A stretch of DNA of 64,000 bases from Xanthocytophaga agilis (GTDB taxonomy: Bacteria; Bacteroidota; Bacteroidia; Cytophagales; 172606-1), in NCBI RefSeq assembly GCF_030068605.1, contig NZ_JASJOU010000020.1:119174-183173 (forward strand), written 5' to 3'. Of this stretch, positions 27,925-35,491 are shown piece by piece (position 1 is the stretch's first letter; each line of letters opens with the position of its first letter). The notes beneath the pieces are model-generated. The model saw only the letters and a program-made list of their open reading frames with translations, was not told the DNA's origin and did no database searches. The position numbers and the translations under genes are program-made.

Positions 27925-29406
27925 ATGAAAAAGGAAATGTTTCGAGCTTTCACAAATTCTATTGTATTGATATTTATAATTTTAACGACATCCTATGCGC
28001 AGGTATTAAAGCCAGGATTTGATAAAGAAGAATACATGGAATTAATGAAGGTTTCTGCCCGCTTTGGTGATACAACCTATAGTAATGCTATCGCAAAGCC
28101 TCAACAGTATGATTTTGTGTACCGCTCTCCGGTAATTGGGTTAGAGAACCGTTGGGATTTATGGGTAAATAAACAACATTCTGTGGGTGTTATCAGCATC
28201 AGAGGTACTGCTGCAAGTAGTGTAAGCTGGTTGGCAAACTTTTATTCCGCTATGGTTCCAGCCAAAGGAGAACTTGAAATAAGTGCCAAGGAGAAATTTG
28301 TTTATGAACTGGCATCAAATCCAAAAGCTGCAGTACATGTAGGATGGCTTGTGAGTACTGCTTTTCTATCGAAAGATATACTGCCCAAAATAGACTCCTG
28401 TTATAAAAAGGGAATCAAAGATATGCTGATCATGGGGCATAGTCAGGGTGGAGGTATTGCTTATCTGATGACAGCCTACTTGTATAGCCTACAAAAAAAT
28501 AAGCAGCTACCTGAAGATATACGTTTTAAGACCTATTGTAGTGCAGGACCTAAACCGGGAAATTTGTTTTTTGCTTATGAATACGAAGCAATGACACAAA
28601 ATGGTTGGGCATATAATGTAGTTAATTCGGCAGATTGGGTACCAGAAGTTCCACTTTCTGTTCAAACGATCTATGATTTTAATACAACCAATCTATTTGC
28701 AAATGCCAGAGGGATTATTAGAAAACAAAAGTTTTTTCAGCGGATAGCCCTTAACTATATGTACAATAGGTTGAGCAAACCTTCTCTTAAAGCTCAAAAA
28801 CGCTATCAGAACTATTTGGGTAAAATGGCATACAAATTGGTAAAGAAGAACTTGAACGGTTATATATCACCTGAATATTATAGTAGCAATAATTATGTAC
28901 GCACAGGATCAATCATAGTGTTGCTGGCAGATGAAGAGTATTACAAGGTATATCCGGATAGTAAAGACAAGGTATTTGTGCATCACTTTCATGGGCCTTA
29001 TATGTATCTGACAGAAAAGCTTACTTGGAACCATCATAGTACAGCCACAGATTCTTTGTCATTGGCTTCACTCAATGGTACATGGGAGTTAAATTATATT
29101 TCAGGTGTAAAAATTGCTTTTGATAGTTTATATCTCAATCAGAAGCCTGCTATCACCGTAAATACTAATGATCATACTATAGTTGGAAATAACAGTTGTA
29201 ATTCATTTAGAGGAAAGTTTACTATAAAAGATCAAACTATTCGTTTTCCAGATACTTTTGTCATGACTCGTATGTTTTGTGAGGGAGGAGGGGAACAAGT
29301 TTTTATGGATGCTTTAAAGAAAATGAACAAATATACTATATCAGCTAATATGCTTACTTTCTATATGAATGAAGTATCTATTATGCGATTTACAAGAAAA
29401 CTTTAA
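27925..29406 (+). CDS. Class 3 lipase-like hydrolase fused to META domain
   Basis: 493 residues: signal peptide (ending TTSYAQ), then an alpha/beta-hydrolase of the fungal-lipase (class 3) type. The nucleophile elbow GHSQGGG is at about 172-178, a strand before it is VGVISIRGTAASSVSWL, and Asp/His candidates lie in NSADWVPEVP and VFVHHFHGPY. A C-terminal META/HslJ-like domain (about 378-493) carries LNGTWELNYISGVKI, the NNSCNSFRGKF turn and TRMFCEGGGEQVFMDAL. ATG at 27925 chosen; the TTG at 27916 gives three extra residues. META domains usually occur alone or in lipoproteins, so the fusion is unusual. The role in lipid or ester turnover at the cell envelope is inferred. Confidence 0.82.
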   Translation: MKKEMFRAFTNSIVLIFIILTTSYAQVLKPGFDKEEYMELMKVSARFGDTTYSNAIAKPQQYDFVYRSPVIGLENRWDLWVNKQHSVGVISIRGTAASSVSWLANFYSAMVPAKGELEISAKEKFVYELASNPKAAVHVGWLVSTAFLSKDILPKIDSCYKKGIKDMLIMGHSQGGGIAYLMTAYLYSLQKNKQLPEDIRFKTYCSAGPKPGNLFFAYEYEAMTQNGWAYNVVNSADWVPEVPLSVQTIYDFNTTNLFANARGIIRKQKFFQRIALNYMYNRLSKPSLKAQKRYQNYLGKMAYKLVKKNLNGYISPEYYSSNNYVRTGSIIVLLADEEYYKVYPDSKDKVFVHHFHGPYMYLTEKLTWNHHSTATDSLSLASLNGTWELNYISGVKIAFDSLYLNQKPAITVNTNDHTIVGNNSCNSFRGKFTIKDQTIRFPDTFVMTRMFCEGGGEQVFMDALKKMNKYTISANMLTFYMNEVSIMRFTRKL

Positions 29407-29443
29407 TTTTTATAACTCAACTTTTCACTTATTCCAATTTGTA

Positions 29444-29908
29444 ATGCAAAACTTGCGTCATTTTTATATTTCAGGCATTTTTTTGTTATGCCTTACAGCG
29501 TGTGATACTAAACAAACTCAGACAGATACCAAAACAGAAGATACCAATTCTGCAACTGTCTCTACTACGGAATGTTATTCGTATGTAACAGACAAAGACA
29601 CAATTGCTACTCAATTTACTTTGACTGGCAACAGTGTAACAGGGACATTGCAGTATAAGTTATCAGGAAAAGATAAAAATACAGGTTCTTTGACCGGACA
29701 GATGCACGGTGATACCTTATTAGCAGAATATGCTTTTATGTCTGAAGGTGTACAATCTGTCAGAGAGGTTATTTTCCTGAAAAAAAATAATAATTTGATA
29801 GAAGGCTTTGGTGATATAGAAGAAAAAGACGGAAAGATGGTTTTTAAGGATAAAGCTGCTCTGAAGTTTGATAGCAATACTCCTATGAAGAAAATGGAAT
29901 GCAAATAA
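29444..29908 (+). CDS. Small lipoprotein, hypothetical
   Basis: 154 residues with a lipoprotein signal (GIFLLCLTAC, Cys about 20), a Thr/Asp-rich linker, then a small beta-rich domain: CYSYVTDKDTIATQFTLTGN, VTGTLQYKLSGKDKNTGSLT and GDTLLAEYAFMSEGVQSVRE. The pattern is seen in Bacteroidota lipoproteins of unknown function found beside META-domain genes. It lies 37 bp after the lipase-META gene in the same direction and is probably cotranscribed. I chose the ATG at 29444 because the 29369 start overlaps the previous gene and adds a non-signal leader. Confidence 0.7.
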   Translation: MQNLRHFYISGIFLLCLTACDTKQTQTDTKTEDTNSATVSTTECYSYVTDKDTIATQFTLTGNSVTGTLQYKLSGKDKNTGSLTGQMHGDTLLAEYAFMSEGVQSVREVIFLKKNNNLIEGFGDIEEKDGKMVFKDKAALKFDSNTPMKKMECK

Positions 29909-29931
29909 CATATGTTTGCAGTAAAATAGAC

Positions 29932-29965
29932 AAAAGGGTCTCATCGAATGAGGCCCTTTTGCTTT
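29932..29965 (+). terminator. Rho-independent terminator after small lipoprotein
   Basis: Arms 29932-29944 and 29948-29960 pair over 13 positions with one G-T wobble; TTTT lies at the 3' edge. Confidence 0.85.
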
Positions 29966-30053
29966 TAGTAAGAATACTTATCTGCGTGTTCACTTTCTAA
30001 ATATTTTATTATTAATGCTGTTATTCTGTATAAAAGTTAAATAAAAATATCCT

Positions 30054-31115
30054 GTGCAAAAGAAACGATACGTTGAGCTGGACGCATTGCGTGGTCTGGC
30101 TGCTGTTCTTGTTGTTTTCTTCCATTTTACAATGGGGAGAAAAGAGGCTTTATCGGGTTTTGAACTTGGCGTAACTGGAGTTGATTTATTCTTCATCATT
30201 TCTGGTTTTGTCATTTTTATGAGCGTTGACAAAATGGCTACAGCCAGAAAATTTGTAATTGGCCGTTTTTCCCGATTGTATCCTACCTATTGGACCTGTG
30301 TTACGCTCACATTTCTATTGGTTTTACTGTCAGAATACATTTTGAGTCGTAAAACGATTGGATTGTATCCCATCTGGCAATATGCCACTAACATGACTAT
30401 GTTCCAATATTACTTAGGAGTGCCAGACCTGGATGGACCTTATTGGACTATGATCATAGAAATGGTTTTCTATGTAGTTATACTTGTCCTGTTTATTTCT
30501 AATCAATTAAAAAATGTCGAATGGTGGGGAATAGGAGGATTGGCATTGGTTGTTATCTATGATTATGTGTTGGTATCATTTTGTCCAAATGTATACCACA
30601 TTCTGGATGTTTGGTTTCCTCTGATTAATCACTTGCCTTTATTCTATGCTGGAATCCTATTTTTCAGAATCTCTACAGAGAAAACGTCTTATATAAGGCG
30701 TTATACTCTTATAGTACTTTGTTGCATTATCCAGATAGGGCTTTACGACAATGGTGGTCAATCAAGATTATTCATTTCACATGCTCAATATAGTACTATG
30801 CTATTAATGTATTTCGCTTTGTTTATTGCTTTCATTCATGGCAAACTAAGATTTATTGTGAATCCAATAACTTTGTATCTGGGTACGATTTCGTATGCTC
30901 TTTATCTGATACACCAATATTTAGGTGTACATATGCTAATTCCGGGATTAACATTATGGCTAGGAATGAACTTCTGGATAGCTATACTAATCTCTTTGAT
31001 AGTCTGTATTCTCATAGCTGGTTTTATAACTACTTACATCGAGGCACCTATACGAGTCCGAATAAAAGAAGTACTCTCTTCTGGTAAATTTAAAGCTATC
31101 CAAGTAAAGGTATAA
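30054..31115 (+). CDS. Acyltransferase 3 family membrane protein
   Basis: 353 residues starting from GTG: QKKRYVELDALRGLAAVLVV, then FFHFTMGRKEALSG, the family N terminus with its conserved Arg and His. About ten membrane helices include LFFIISGFVIFMSVDKM and LYLGTISYALYLIHQYLGVH. These inner-membrane enzymes O-acylate sugars of LPS, exopolysaccharide or peptidoglycan. Length is normal (about 340-380). GTG is the only start that leaves the first motif intact; no ATG precedes it. No polysaccharide cluster surrounds it, so the acceptor is unknown. Confidence 0.92.
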   Translation: MQKKRYVELDALRGLAAVLVVFFHFTMGRKEALSGFELGVTGVDLFFIISGFVIFMSVDKMATARKFVIGRFSRLYPTYWTCVTLTFLLVLLSEYILSRKTIGLYPIWQYATNMTMFQYYLGVPDLDGPYWTMIIEMVFYVVILVLFISNQLKNVEWWGIGGLALVVIYDYVLVSFCPNVYHILDVWFPLINHLPLFYAGILFFRISTEKTSYIRRYTLIVLCCIIQIGLYDNGGQSRLFISHAQYSTMLLMYFALFIAFIHGKLRFIVNPITLYLGTISYALYLIHQYLGVHMLIPGLTLWLGMNFWIAILISLIVCILIAGFITTYIEAPIRVRIKEVLSSGKFKAIQVKV

Positions 31116-31132
31116 TAATAGATTTGTCTCTG

Positions 31133-32026
31133 TTACCTACTTTTATTCAATATGAACACGCTAATGATGATAAGGAGTATACCCAGATAATGCCATAGCA
31201 AAAGAACTTCTCCATCCCATACTCCCCAGAATACAGCAATAATGGGGACGAAATAGGTTACAGAGCTGGAAAAGACTGCAGAAGAAACCTTAATGATGCT
31301 ATTGAATACCAGTTGAGCAAATGCAGTTCCCATTACACCTAAAGTAACGACTGCAGCGAAGGAAGTCCTTTCTTCAGACGTTGTGATCTGTAATAAATTT
31401 GTTTGGGTAATGATAGAATAAAGTAATGCCAGTAAACCTGAGATAGAAACTGTGATTGTTGTAAGATGAACAGGATTGATGGAAGAAAGGTGGTTCTTGA
31501 TAATATTGATATTGAAACCATAGCTGATTGTTGCCAGTACAATCAGGATCGCATATTCATTTATTACTACTGTACCTTGTGCTGTAATCAGTATCAGAAA
31601 CAATGTACCTGTCAGCCCCAATAGTAAACCAGCTATCTGTATCCATTTGCTTTTCTGATGAAAGAATGCCACTCCCACCAAAAATGTAAAACCAGGAGTG
31701 AGAGCATTTAATACCCCTACAATAGAGCTACTAAGTCCTGTCTGTCCGGCACAAAAGAGATAAGCGGGAATAAACATACTTAATAAGCTTGACAGAACTA
31801 TATATTGAATCTTCTCTTTAGGTATCTGCCGGATATAAAACAGTGCAAGCGGTATCATAATCACAGAGGCTGAGACCAAACGCAGAGTAGCTACCTGCCA
31901 GGTAGAATAATTTTGCAGGCCTTTCTTTATCAAAATAAAAGAACTACCCCATGTAAGGGTTAATAAAACAAAGGCTATCCAGACAAGAGTAGCTGTAGTA
32001 TACCGGAATGTAGAGGTAGATAACAT
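31133..32026 (-). CDS. EamA/DMT family permease, LysR-associated
   Basis: 297 residues, ten predicted membrane helices in two EamA repeats (LLTLWGSSFILIKKGLQNYS near residue 22; LGVMGTAFAQLVFNSIIKVS and VTYFVPIIAVFWGVWDGE in the second). Inner-membrane exporter or importer of metabolites. The frame continues upstream to 32134, but that extension has no hydrophobic or conserved character and overlaps the LysR gene, so ATG 32026 is preferred. It is divergent from a LysR regulator with a 101-bp shared promoter region containing a good inverted repeat. This arrangement usually means the regulator controls the permease. Substrate unknown. Confidence 0.88.
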   Translation of the reverse strand: MLSTSTFRYTTATLVWIAFVLLTLTWGSSFILIKKGLQNYSTWQVATLRLVSASVIMIPLALFYIRQIPKEKIQYIVLSSLLSMFIPAYLFCAGQTGLSSSIVGVLNALTPGFTFLVGVAFFHQKSKWIQIAGLLLGLTGTLFLILITAQGTVVINEYAILIVLATISYGFNINIIKNHLSSINPVHLTTITVSISGLLALLYSIITQTNLLQITTSEERTSFAAVVTLGVMGTAFAQLVFNSIIKVSSAVFSSSVTYFVPIIAVFWGVWDGEVLLLWHYLGILLIIISVFILNKSR

Positions 32027-32071
32027 AGTTGTAGTTGCTTGATTTCCATACAAAGTAATTGCATTTGTTTG

Positions 32072-32096
32072 ATCGAAAAAAATACTTATTTTCGAT
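32072..32096. promoter_or_regulatory. Candidate LysR operator in divergent promoter
   Basis: Perfect inverted repeat ATCGAAAA-N9-TTTTCGAT, between the permease start (32026) and the regulator start (32128). The spacing suits a LysR-type recognition site. Confidence 0.6.
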
Positions 32097-32127
32097 TGAT
32101 TGATGCTATAAATGATATCAGATATAC

Positions 32128-33027
32128 ATGACAATTTATCAATTACAAAATTTTTTGTTGGTAGCCGAGACTCTTAGCTTTCGCAAGGCAGCAGATGAAA
32201 TTCCTGTTGCTCAGCCTGCGCTTACCCGTCAGATGCAACAACTGGAAGAAGAAGTAGGTGCTGTATTATTTGATCGTACTAAACGAAAGATAGAGTTGAC
32301 AGAAGCAGGTCGTTTTTTCAAACACAATATCGAAAAGCTTCTGCATCAGTTAGAAGATGTTACATATCGTACCGGACAGATTCACAGAGGAGAGGCTGGG
32401 GAGTATAGGATTGGTCATGCAAGTTCTGCTATGCAATCGGTGATTCCGGTATTACTAAAACAACTGAGAACAGAGGCTCCTCAGGTGAAAACGATGCTTA
32501 TAGAAGCTAGCAATAGACTAATTTGTGAAAAGCTTCTGAACAATGAACTGGATATAGGCTTTATGCCTAATTCAATTGTTCCACCTGCTTTGAGTAGTCG
32601 GGTAATTTATCAGGAAAACTTCGCTTTGATACTCCCTCAATCTCATCCGTTTACAGTTAATAGGCTAGCCAACCTGAGGGATTTCTGTCAGGAAGACTGG
32701 ATTTTACCCCCACAGCGGGAGAGTCAGGGATATGTTGAAAATATACTACGTATATTTCAGAATCACGGGTTTCTGCCACGGACAGTGCATGAATCTCCAA
32801 ACTCAGCTAGTGTGTTACGCTTAGTGGAAGCAGGAATAGGAATAACTTTGATGGGAAAATCTACTCTTAAAGGCATACAACTGGATATAAAATATCAGGA
32901 GCTGAGCAACATTCCGGATAAGGTAGAGATGCGATTAGTGTGGGCTCAGGAGAGAACAGCAGAACTGTCTGCATTTCTGGAACTCTTGAAACAGTTTTTG
33001 CCTACACCTGACCACATAAAAGATTAA
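32128..33027 (+). CDS. LysR family transcriptional regulator
   Basis: 299 residues. The N-terminal winged helix-turn-helix (about 1-60) reads MTIYQLQNFLLVAETLSFRK, AADEIPVAQPALTRQMQQLE, EEVGAVLFDRTKRKIELTEA. A periplasmic-binding-protein-like effector domain (about 88-290) includes GYVENILRIFQNHGF and LVEAGIGITLMGKS. Length is typical. It is divergent from the EamA permease gene and probably controls it and itself through the inverted repeat at 32072-32096. The effector is unknown. Confidence 0.95.
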   Translation: MTIYQLQNFLLVAETLSFRKAADEIPVAQPALTRQMQQLEEEVGAVLFDRTKRKIELTEAGRFFKHNIEKLLHQLEDVTYRTGQIHRGEAGEYRIGHASSAMQSVIPVLLKQLRTEAPQVKTMLIEASNRLICEKLLNNELDIGFMPNSIVPPALSSRVIYQENFALILPQSHPFTVNRLANLRDFCQEDWILPPQRESQGYVENILRIFQNHGFLPRTVHESPNSASVLRLVEAGIGITLMGKSTLKGIQLDIKYQELSNIPDKVEMRLVWAQERTAELSAFLELLKQFLPTPDHIKD

Positions 33028-33066
33028 ACAAAAAAAGATTCCAATAATTGGAATCCTTTTTTGTTT
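33028..33066. terminator. Bidirectional terminator between LysR and DUF2911 genes
   Basis: Stem GATTCCAA-TAA-TTGGAATC (33037-33055) flanked by A runs on the left and T runs on the right, between convergent genes. Confidence 0.88.
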
Positions 33067-33077
33067 AGTAATTCAGA

Positions 33078-33581
33078 TTAGAAGCTTACAGGCACAACAA
33101 CGCTTGTCTGGTCCCATTCGATTTTCAGATCTTTATCACTTGGTGTAATAGTGAATTTTTCTACTGGAGAAGAAAGTTTTTTCACTGGTACTTTTACTTC
33201 CAATACGTTCTTATCCTTATATTTATCATATTCAAATGCTCCAAACTGACCTAACTGGCTATTCAACAATACAGTCCATTCTTTTTCTTCCGGAATAGTA
33301 AATAGTGTATAGGTTCCAGCTTTTACAGGAGTTCCGCCGAATTTTCCGTCTTTTGTAAATGTAATTTCAGTAGCTTGGTTCGCACCTGTACGCCATACTT
33401 TTCCAAAAGGTTCAATGCCATTAGGTCCGAAAATAGTCCGGCCTCTTTTAGAAGGCTGTCCATAGGAAACTTTAATAAATTTACTTTCAGATGTAATACG
33501 TGGGCTTTTAGGAGGATTTTGGCCAAAAGCAAGAATAGATGCCAGGGCAAATGCGAATGTAAGCAGAATTGATTTTTTCAT
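33078..33581 (-). CDS. DUF2911 exported protein
   Basis: 167 residues: signal peptide MKKSILLTFAFALASILAFG, then the DUF2911 domain with VSYGQPSKRGRTIFG-like sequence (here KVSYGQPSKRGRTIFGPNG), WRTGANQATEITFTKDGKFG and AGTYTLFTIPEEKEWTVLLN. DUF2911 is widespread in Bacteroidota and has no established function; it is predicted to be a periplasmic beta protein. An upstream in-frame ATG at 33623 would add 14 polar residues before the signal peptide, so 33581 is chosen. Stands alone. Confidence 0.9.
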   Translation of the reverse strand: MKKSILLTFAFALASILAFGQNPPKSPRITSESKFIKVSYGQPSKRGRTIFGPNGIEPFGKVWRTGANQATEITFTKDGKFGGTPVKAGTYTLFTIPEEKEWTVLLNSQLGQFGAFEYDKYKDKNVLEVKVPVKKLSSPVEKFTITPSDKDLKIEWDQTSVVVPVSF

Positions 33582-33657
33582 GATAATTGAATAGTTAAAG
33601 GTTTTGCGCAAACTACTGTACAAGTATTATACCATAGATGGCAATCCGTGGTTTGAG

Positions 33658-33687
33658 ATTTAGATAATCTGTTTTTATTATCTAAAT
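33658..33687 (-). terminator. Hairpin downstream of MBL-fold hydrolase gene
   Basis: Perfect 11-bp arms ATTTAGATAAT / ATTATCTAAAT with an 8-base loop, 70 bp beyond the stop of the - strand gene at 33757. Confidence 0.5.
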
Positions 33688-33756
33688 GCAACTTGAAAGA
33701 TTCTATGATCACTATCAAATTACATATTGATGAACGGTTGTATTACTAGATAAAAG

Positions 33757-34536
33757 CTATACAGGTATTTTCTTGTTCATTCTGATTTTCATTCCATCAT
33801 AGCCCATTCGAATAAATGGTGGCAGCATTTTATTAATTGTGGAATGCAGTCCCATTCGATGGCTAATATGAGTGAGGTACGCCTCTTCTGGTTGTAATCT
33901 TGTAAGGATTTCGACTGCTTCATTCAACGTAAAATGGGAAAGATGTGGCTCTTGTTGCAGGGCATCAAATACAATTACTCTGGAGCCTTTTAACTTTTCC
34001 ATCTCTGTTTCTGAAATGTAGTTGGCATCTGTAATATAAGAAAAATCACCTATTCGAAAGCCCAGAACTGGTAATTTGTAATGAAGTACATCAATGGGAA
34101 TGATCGTGGTATTTTGTATAGAAAAAGGATGTTCGTCAATTGTATGAAGTTGAATCTGTGGAATACCCGGATATTTGAATTCGGCAAATGCATAGGCAAA
34201 ATCACGTTGCAGGGAGTCCAGTACACGTTGTTGACCATACACGGGCATATCCCGGTTCTGACGGAAGTTATATGCTCGTATATCATCCAGGCCGGCTGTG
34301 TGATCTTTATGCTCATGGGTAAACAATACGGCATCCAGTGTATTGATTCTTTCCCGAAGCATTTGTTGACGAAAGTCCGGACCGGTATCAATGACAAGGC
34401 TCAGATCATCTGTTTGTATATGTACGGAAGTACGAAGTCTTTTGTCTCGAAAGTCAACTGAACGGCAAACTTCACAATCACAGCCTATTACCGGAACGCC
34501 TTGTGAAGTACCTGTGCCGAGTAGGGTAATAACCAT
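33757..34536 (-). CDS. MBL-fold metallo-hydrolase, PhnP/RNase Z-like
   Basis: 259 residues of the metallo-beta-lactamase superfamily. It has the opening LLGTGTSQGVPVIGCDCEVC with a Cys cluster as in PhnP, the di-metal motif THEHKDH (about residue 75), Asp in FSYITDANYIS, and late His in YLTHISHRMGLH. PhnP-type enzymes hydrolyse cyclic phosphodiesters; Bacteroidota homologues are generally annotated only as MBL-fold hydrolases. Length is normal. It has no clear operon partner: the upstream miniature gene at 34613-34906 is 76 bp away in the same direction. Confidence 0.88.
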   Translation of the reverse strand: MVITLLGTGTSQGVPVIGCDCEVCRSVDFRDKRLRTSVHIQTDDLSLVIDTGPDFRQQMLRERINTLDAVLFTHEHKDHTAGLDDIRAYNFRQNRDMPVYGQQRVLDSLQRDFAYAFAEFKYPGIPQIQLHTIDEHPFSIQNTTIIPIDVLHYKLPVLGFRIGDFSYITDANYISETEMEKLKGSRVIVFDALQQEPHLSHFTLNEAVEILTRLQPEEAYLTHISHRMGLHSTINKMLPPFIRMGYDGMKIRMNKKIPV

Positions 34537-34612
34537 AAAGCAAATAGAAAAATTAATGTGGCAGACTCTATGATCTTACAAAAGGGCAATATTCAAAGGA
34601 TTTGTTTTGCGC

Positions 34613-34906
34613 TTAGGATGTAGTCGGTGTTGTTTCTTTATCTTTTGTCTCTTCTCCTTTTAGCTCAGAGAACAGCTTTTTACTTTTCTCTGTCATTTTC
34701 TCGGTGCTCAGGTCTACAGATCTAAGAATCTCAACTACACTATTGATACGTCCTTCTAATGGTAAAAACTTATTGACAACAACTATTTTGGTCTCTTTTA
34801 ACACACACCAACCCGTTTTGAAGTTGCCTTTTTCGTAACGGAGTATATAATCAGACTCTGCAAAGATATCTTCGATCTTTGATAAAAACTGCGGTGTATA
34901 TTTCAT
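34613..34906 (-). CDS. Small conserved-looking hypothetical protein
   Basis: 97 residues, soluble: KYTPQFLSKIEDIFAESDYI, then LRYEKGNFKTGWCVLKETKI and VVVNKFLPLEGRINSVVEIL, with a charged Lys/Glu/Thr tail. The balanced, low-complexity-free core suggests a real protein, and I recall similar unannotated proteins in Cytophagales, but I do not know a function. ATG 34906 is preferred over 34921, which overlaps the hairpin upstream. It lies between the MBL hydrolase and the response regulator, all on the - strand. Confidence 0.65.
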   Translation of the reverse strand: MKYTPQFLSKIEDIFAESDYILRYEKGNFKTGWCVLKETKIVVVNKFLPLEGRINSVVEILRSVDLSTEKMTEKSKKLFSELKGEETKDKETTPTTS

Positions 34907-34919
34907 GAGGTATAAAAGC

Positions 34920-34969
34920 ATAAAATAGCAGACTGTACATAGAATATATAAACAGTTCTGCTATTTTAT
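34920..34969 (-). terminator. Long hairpin downstream of the response regulator gene
   Basis: Arms 34920-34936 and 34952-34969 pair over 17 bp with a single-base bulge (ATAAAATAGCAGA / TCTGCTATTTTAT core). It lies 70 bp past the response regulator stop and directly before the 34906 start. Confidence 0.6.
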
Positions 34970-35040
34970 GTGCTATTAGTGGATAAAATCCGAAATAAGC
35001 TTTAAATTATTCAGAAGACCTTTAAACTAATCGTATAAAA

Positions 35041-35424
35041 TCAGGCCTTATTGGTGAGCTTTTTTACAACTTCCACCAACTGATCAAAGTTTAAAGGCTT
35101 AGGTAGATATTCATTGATTCCTACTGCCTGGAACTCTTCCATTGTATAGTTTTTTGCATTTCCTGTAATAGCAACCAATGGTATATTGGCTTTTACCGGA
35201 TCAGGCAATGCTCTTACCTGTCTTGCACACTCCATACCATCCATAACAGGCATATTGATATCTAATAGAATAATGTCAAAGTTTTCTTTTTCAAGTGCGC
35301 TTAGTACTTGTTCTCCATTTTTTACAGAAGAGATAGCACATCCTTGCTGTTCAAGAATTTTTTTGGTTAGATTTTGAATAACCGAACTATCTTCGGCAAT
35401 GAGTACTTTTTTGCTGTCTGCCAT
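35041..35424 (-). CDS. Single-domain response regulator
   Basis: 127 residues, receiver domain only: acidic pocket EDSS (11-14), phospho-acceptor Asp55 in IILLDINMPVMDG, conserved Thr in VAITGNAK and Lys in YLPKPLNF. No DNA-binding or enzyme output domain, so it acts by protein contacts, as CheY or Spo0F do. It lies 67 bp downstream of the large hybrid histidine kinase in the same direction and is probably cotranscribed. The kinase carries its own receiver and Hpt domain, and this protein could be the final receiver of that relay (inference). Confidence 0.93.
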   Translation of the reverse strand: MADSKKVLIAEDSSVIQNLTKKILEQQGCAISSVKNGEQVLSALEKENFDIILLDINMPVMDGMECARQVRALPDPVKANIPLVAITGNAKNYTMEEFQAVGINEYLPKPLNFDQLVEVVKKLTNKA

Positions 35425-35491
35425 TTTTCAGGTAGTAGTTATAAATATTAAGTTGTTACAAAATTTAAACAATTCTGATCTGATATACGTG

